DNA from: Rhodospirillales bacterium
GTDB taxonomy: Bacteria > Pseudomonadota > Alphaproteobacteria > Acetobacterales > Acetobacteraceae
DNA: 8,777 nucleotides
Reading direction: 5' to 3'
Assembly (NCBI GenBank): GCA_018971905.1
Contig: JAGWZS010000065.1
Location: 1 to 8,777 of the forward strand
This document shows positions 5,583 to 8,777 of this stretch, one piece after another. The notes under the pieces are model-generated. The model made no database searches and was not told where the DNA came from. It was given only the letters and a program-made list of their open reading frames with translations. The position numbers and the translations under genes are program-made. Within the stretch, counting starts at the first letter, position 1. Every line of letters starts with the position of its first letter.

Positions 5583-8148
5583 CCGCGAACGTATGCAGCA
5601 AAGCTGGCAGAAAGCCGAAGGTTGCAATCAACACAGCAGCCAGGCTGAGAAACAGCAGCTCCCCCATGCTGGCCGTGCCCCTGTCCGCCGAAAACGCCAG
5701 CGAACCAAACGCCGTGCCAGTGGTAAGGGCCGAAAACAGCACCGCCCGTGCCGTGGCCGAGGAGAGAAAGCTACGCATCCCCGCACGGAAGTTCATCACG
5801 AAATACACATTGAACGAAACCCCCACCCCCAGCAGCAGCGGCAGCGCGATGATGTTCGCGTAATTGATGGACATGCCAGCTATTTTTGCAAACAAGGCGG
5901 TCAGCAGCGCTGAGAGCCCCAGCGTGGCCAGCACCAGGGCGCTGTCGCGCAGATTGCGGAACACCAGGAGCAAAATCACCAGAATCGCCGCGAACGCCAG
6001 AATCGCCGCCTCACGGAATGAAGCCAGAATCGTTCCCGCCGTGGCGATGGTAGAGATCGCCGGGCCACCCGCATTGGGCGCCACCGCCTGCACCGCCTTG
6101 GCGAATTGATGCAGCCCCCTCGTGGTCTGTGCTGCCGCTGTGGGAAAAGCCTCCACCCGCACCTGCCCATCTGGCAGGAACCAATCATTCTTGATCCCGG
6201 CGGGCAGCGTCGCCTCGGTAATCGGCTTGGCCTGCAGGCTGGCGGCCAGCCTGCCCAGCTCCAACGGCAGAAAGCGGGTCATGCCCGCATTCATCGCCAT
6301 AATCGTGGCATCGTTCTCGCCGCGCAGCCGCTTCAGCACCGCCTCGATCTTCAGCAGCTCGCTATCCTTGGGCAGCTTCGCCGAAACACCGTCAATGGCG
6401 GCAATGGTCTTGCCCATCGCATCGCGGATCTCGGCAGCGCTCACCTGCGTCTGCGGCGGACTCGCCGCCGCCGCCAAAGTTGGTGCCAATATGGTCTGGG
6501 CCTGCGCCAGCATCGCCAGCTTCTGCGCCTGGTCCTGCGGCACGAATGTCGCACCTGAGATCGCCTGTGAAACCTCCGGCAGCTTGCTCAGCTTTTCCGC
6601 CAGCGCCCGCGCCGCATCAAGGTTGGGCACCATCGCGTCGGCATAAAACGGATTGGTCTGCGGGTCGGCGAGCAGCGAATGGATCGTGCGCATACTCTCG
6701 GTGTTCGGATCCTTCGTATCCAGCGGGTTGGCGTCGAAATTGATCGTCGCGGCGGCCACGCCACCCGCCACGGCAAGTGCTGCGAACAACACCAGCGTAA
6801 GGCGCCGGTGGCGGTGCAGAAAATCATCCGCCACCGCGCCGCCGGGCATCCCCACGGGCGCTGCCTCCGGCAGCGGGTTGAACAGCCTCAGCAATGCCGG
6901 CAGAAAAGTTATGGTGCAGAAAAAGGCGATAAACATGCCCGCCCCGGCAATCTCGCCCAGCTCCGCCACGCCCACAAACGGCGTGGGCGAAAACGCGAAA
7001 AACCCGCAGGCCGTGGCCGTGGCCGCCAGGGCAATCTGCGCCCCGGCCTGGCGTGCGGTTTCCGTTAATGCCAAACCCAACGTCGGCACCGCATGGCGCA
7101 CCGCGCGCAACCGCACCGCATATTGAATCGCGAAATCCACCGCGAGCCCGATGAACAAAATGGCGAATGCCACCGAGATCAGGTTGATCACCCTCACCAC
7201 AATGGCCGCATAGGTCATCGTCAGCACCAGCCCCATCACCAGGGTTAGCAGAATGGGCACAATCAACCGCCAGGAGCGCAGCGCCAGGTAGAGCCACAGC
7301 GCAATCAGCGCGAGGCTGATCACCCCCCCCAGCACCAGCCCCTGGGTTAGCGAGGCGAATTGCTCATCTGAGAGCGGAATCTGCCCGGTGTAATGCACCG
7401 TGGCGCGCCCAGCCCGCACATCCGGCAAAGCGGCGGCAATGCGCACCAGCGCTGCGGTGGCCGCGCCGCCAGGCTGCAAACTGCCCTGGTCCAGCCGTGG
7501 ATGCGCCAGCACAAACGCGGCCCCGCCCTGGCCGGGCGCGCCATTCATTATCAGGCCCTGCCAGGAAAGCGGCACGGGGTGGCCATCCGCCGCCGCCTGG
7601 AGGTTTTTGCGCACCCCCGCCAGCGCCTTGTTAAAGGGCGAAATATCGGCCCCCGCCTGCACGCCCTGGGCAATCAGCCCCAGTCCGGTAAGCAAGCCCC
7701 GCGCGGAAGGGTCCGCCGCCAGCTGCCCCAGGAAGGGCTGCGCCGCGACAATCTGATTCAGCAGCGCCGCCAGCCCATCTGCGGGCAACAGCAGCAATCC
7801 CTCGTTTTGATAGAAAGGGCTGCCGGCCGGGTAGCTTGAATCGACGAAATTCTCCGTATCCGCCTTCAGCGCCGCATTCAGCGCGGCCGCGGTTTCAGAG
7901 GCTTCCTCCGGCGTATCCGCCCGCACCACCGCCACAATCAAATCGTTGAATTGAGGGAAGTTCTTGTTTTCCAGTATCTGCGCCTGGCGCCACGGCAAGG
8001 TGCTGGCAAAGAGATGGTCGGTGTCCGTATCGATCGTCAGGTTACGGAACGTGTAGGTAAGCCCAAGCGCCGCCGCCACCAGAAACAGCACGATGCAGAG
8101 CACGGCATAGCGGCGCGCGGCGCTCACGGCAGCAACAATAAACGGCAC
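5566..8148 (-). CDS. hpnN: Hopanoid transporter HpnN (RND/MMPL family)
   Basis: An 860-residue inner-membrane protein. HpnN proteins move hopanoids (bacterial sterol analogues) from the inner to the outer membrane, strengthening the envelope. The layout is a two-fold RND repeat. There is TM1 at about 14-34, a periplasmic domain at about 38-265, TM2-6 at about 267-425, TM7 at about 450-470, a second periplasmic domain at about 471-705, and TM8-12 at about 710-855. The N-terminal DTDTDHLFASTLPWRQ and FNDLIVAVV, and NFDANPLDTKDPNTESM (470-486) at the start of the second domain, fit HpnN better than other MMPL proteins. TM4 carries GLAVDFAIQYAVRLRA with Asp338; the matching segment in TM10 (GVGVSFNVYFVMNFRAG) lacks the acid. 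The start is GTG (8148-8146), with GGGGG five bases upstream. It lies 40 nt after yggT and overlaps the RHH gene by 17 bp. No hopanoid-synthesis gene is in view. Confidence 0.88.
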   Translation of the reverse strand: MPFIVAAVSAARRYAVLCIVLFLVAAALGLTYTFRNLTIDTDTDHLFASTLPWRQAQILENKNFPQFNDLIVAVVRADTPEEASETAAALNAALKADTENFVDSSYPAGSPFYQNEGLLLLPADGLAALLNQIVAAQPFLGQLAADPSARGLLTGLGLIAQGVQAGADISPFNKALAGVRKNLQAAADGHPVPLSWQGLIMNGAPGQGGAAFVLAHPRLDQGSLQPGGAATAALVRIAAALPDVRAGRATVHYTGQIPLSDEQFASLTQGLVLGGVISLALIALWLYLALRSWRLIVPILLTLVMGLVLTMTYAAIVVRVINLISVAFAILFIGLAVDFAIQYAVRLRAVRHAVPTLGLALTETARQAGAQIALAATATACGFFAFSPTPFVGVAELGEIAGAGMFIAFFCTITFLPALLRLFNPLPEAAPVGMPGGAVADDFLHRHRRLTLVLFAALAVAGGVAAATINFDANPLDTKDPNTESMRTIHSLLADPQTNPFYADAMVPNLDAARALAEKLSKLPEVSQAISGATFVPQDQAQKLAMLAQAQTILAPTLAAAASPPQTQVSAAEIRDAMGKTIAAIDGVSAKLPKDSELLKIEAVLKRLRGENDATIMAMNAGMTRFLPLELGRLAASLQAKPITEATLPAGIKNDWFLPDGQVRVEAFPTAAAQTTRGLHQFAKAVQAVAPNAGGPAISTIATAGTILASFREAAILAFAAILVILLLVFRNLRDSALVLATLGLSALLTALFAKIAGMSINYANIIALPLLLGVGVSFNVYFVMNFRAGMRSFLSSATARAVLFSALTTGTAFGSLAFSADRGTASMGELLFLSLAAVLIATFGFLPALLHTFADARKA

Positions 8149-8153
8149 TTTTT

Positions 8154-8158
8154 CCCCC
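8154..8158 (-). promoter_or_regulatory. Ribosome binding site of hpnN (supports GTG start)
   Basis: On the minus strand GGGGG followed by AAAAA stands directly before GTG at 8148-8146. Spacing is 5 nt, and no ATG nearby offers a better start, so the GTG is chosen. Confidence 0.7.
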
Positions 8159-8162
8159 GCTT

Positions 8163-8188
8163 GCCCGGCTGAAATAGGCTTGCCGGGC
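8163..8188 (-). other. Hairpin between yggT and hpnN
   Basis: GCCCGGC (8163-8169) and GCCGGGC (8182-8188) form a perfect 7-bp GC stem around 12 nt. It begins immediately after the yggT stop codon and ends 4 nt before the hpnN Shine-Dalgarno. No U-tract follows, so it is unlikely to be a terminator. It could stabilise the yggT end of the mRNA or tune hpnN translation. Confidence 0.45.
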
Positions 8189-8497
8189 CTAGAAGGCCAG
8201 CCCAGACATCACCAGCCGGCCGTAAACATCAGCCAGAACCATTTGCAAGGCTTCCAACAGAAGAATCGCGATGACGGGTGAAATATCGATATTGCCCATA
8301 TAGGGAATAATCCCGCGAATGGGCCGCAGCACCGGCTCGGTAACACGGTTCAGAAAATCTGCCACCACATACACAAACTGGTTGCGCGGGTTTGCAACCC
8401 CGAACGCGATCAACATGCTCATCACCGCCGAGGCGATTATGGCAAGGATCAGCAGATGGATCAGCTCGCTCACCAGCCAGAATATCGCGCCAACCAT
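8189..8497 (-). CDS. YggT family membrane protein
   Basis: A 102-residue integral membrane protein with two hydrophobic segments: residues about 4-32 (FWLVSELIHLLILAIIASAV) and about 70-94 (NIDISPVIAILLLEAL). Between them lies the family hallmark FLNRVTEPVLRPIRGIIPYMG (residues 48-68). YggT proteins are widespread and linked loosely to osmotic tolerance, cell division and envelope function; the biochemical role is not settled. The frame is open to 8614, but the ATG at 8497-8495 is preceded by GGGGAAG at good spacing, and MVGAIFWLVSELIHLL is the usual N-terminus, so the longer form is rejected. It is the first gene of the minus-strand unit leading into hpnN and is divergent from the tRNA gene. 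Confidence 0.92.
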   Translation of the reverse strand: MVGAIFWLVSELIHLLILAIIASAVMSMLIAFGVANPRNQFVYVVADFLNRVTEPVLRPIRGIIPYMGNIDISPVIAILLLEALQMVLADVYGRLVMSGLAF

Positions 8498-8534
8498 GTT
8501 CTTCCCCAAAAATATACACAGCAAGACAACTAGC

Positions 8535-8570
8535 GGCGGGAATGTGCTGAGGCAATGTTGACTTCCCGCC
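8535..8570. repeat. Perfect 8-bp inverted repeat in the yggT/tRNA-Ala divergent region
   Basis: GGCGGGAA (8535-8542) and TTCCCGCC (8563-8570) are exact reverse complements separated by 20 bp. The right arm overlaps the end of the candidate -35 box of the tRNA gene (8558-8563). Half-sites about three helical turns apart could be an operator; no RNA role is evident because no transcript clearly covers it. Confidence 0.45.
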
Positions 8571-8586
8571 ACGAATGCGCGACATG
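8558..8586 (+). promoter_or_regulatory. Candidate promoter of tRNA-Ala
   Basis: TTGACT (8558-8563) is a good -35 box. The expected -10 position 17 nt on reads GACATG, a weak match. Initiation near 8593 would leave a leader of about 30 nt before the tRNA, a normal distance for RNase P processing. Support comes mainly from the -35 box and position. Confidence 0.35.
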
Positions 8587-8622
8587 CCGCCCCCGCATGG
8601 TTACCGTGCATCACCGGGAACC

Positions 8623-8698
<76 letters not shown>

Positions 8699-8746
8699 GT
8701 GTCTTGCCACTCTCCTGCGCCACTCCGCCAGAACCCAGGACCCTTT

Positions 8747-8777
8747 ATGGCAGACCCCACCCGCGATTCCGCTTTTT
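8747..8777 (+). CDS. Possible gene start, product unknown (3' cut by window edge)
   Basis: An ATG at 8747 begins the open frame [10 protein letters not shown], with AGGA six bases upstream (8737-8740), a well-placed Shine-Dalgarno. Only ten codons are visible, so the product cannot be named. It follows the tRNA by 48 nt on the same strand and may share its transcript. Another start further right cannot be excluded. Confidence 0.4.
   Translation, partial: MADPTRDSAF

Noticed and set aside
5583..5627. Longer start for the RHH protein
   Set aside because: The extra 15 residues lie wholly within hpnN and do not match the family N-terminus, whereas the ATG at 5582 does.
6106..6646. Plus-strand ORFs of 150-174 codons opposite hpnN
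   Set aside because: Antisense frames of hpnN with basic, low-information products and no ribosome binding site.
8511..8517. TATATTT as a -10 box for yggT
   Set aside because: Initiation would fall within or after the Shine-Dalgarno, and no -35 box lies at the right distance.
8498..8614. Longer start for YggT, adding 39 residues
   Set aside because: The ATG at 8497 has a strong GGGGAAG upstream and yields the normal family N-terminus.

Overview
The window looks like ordinary, GC-rich alphaproteobacterial chromosome. The best guess is an acetic-acid-bacterium relative (Acetobacteraceae or nearby Rhodospirillales). The pointers are a Pal/CpoB pair, a small ribbon-helix-helix (RHH) protein of a mainly alphaproteobacterial family, an HpnN hopanoid transporter, and the character of PheS/PheT. 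The family-level placement is inference from remembered protein character, not from a search. I saw no insertion sequences, CRISPR arrays, phage genes or clear signs of transfer.

Left part (1-1525, minus strand): the end of the Tol-Pal cluster, read right to left. pal (outer-membrane lipoprotein) is followed by a strong intrinsic terminator, then cpoB/ybgF (periplasmic coiled-coil/TPR protein), then what is probably the first codons of tilS (tRNA-Ile lysidine synthetase). tolQ, tolR, tolA and tolB, which usually precede pal, are not beside it. A 311-bp divergent intergenic region takes their place.

Middle (1526-5377): pheS and pheT, the two subunits of phenylalanyl-tRNA synthetase, form a tight plus-strand operon with a 4-nt gap, divergent from pal. 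PheT carries an insertion of about 25 residues in the B5-like region. The intergenic region holds candidate promoters for both directions and a very short ORF with two adjacent Phe codons.

Right part (5382-8497, minus strand): a likely three-gene operon, yggT - hpnN - RHH protein, convergent with pheT. YggT is a small membrane protein. HpnN is an RND-type exporter that moves hopanoids to the outer membrane. The 66-residue RHH protein overlaps the end of hpnN by 17 bp. Other hopanoid genes are not in view. Far right (8623-8777, plus strand): tRNA-Ala(CGC) with encoded CCA, then the probable start of another gene cut by the window edge.

The common theme is cell-envelope maintenance (Tol-Pal, hopanoid export, YggT) next to translation genes (PheRS, TilS, tRNA-Ala). 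I do not see an undescribed system. The points most worth checking are the split tol-pal cluster, the terminator/promoter between pal and cpoB, the hpnN-RHH overlap, and the PheT insertion.
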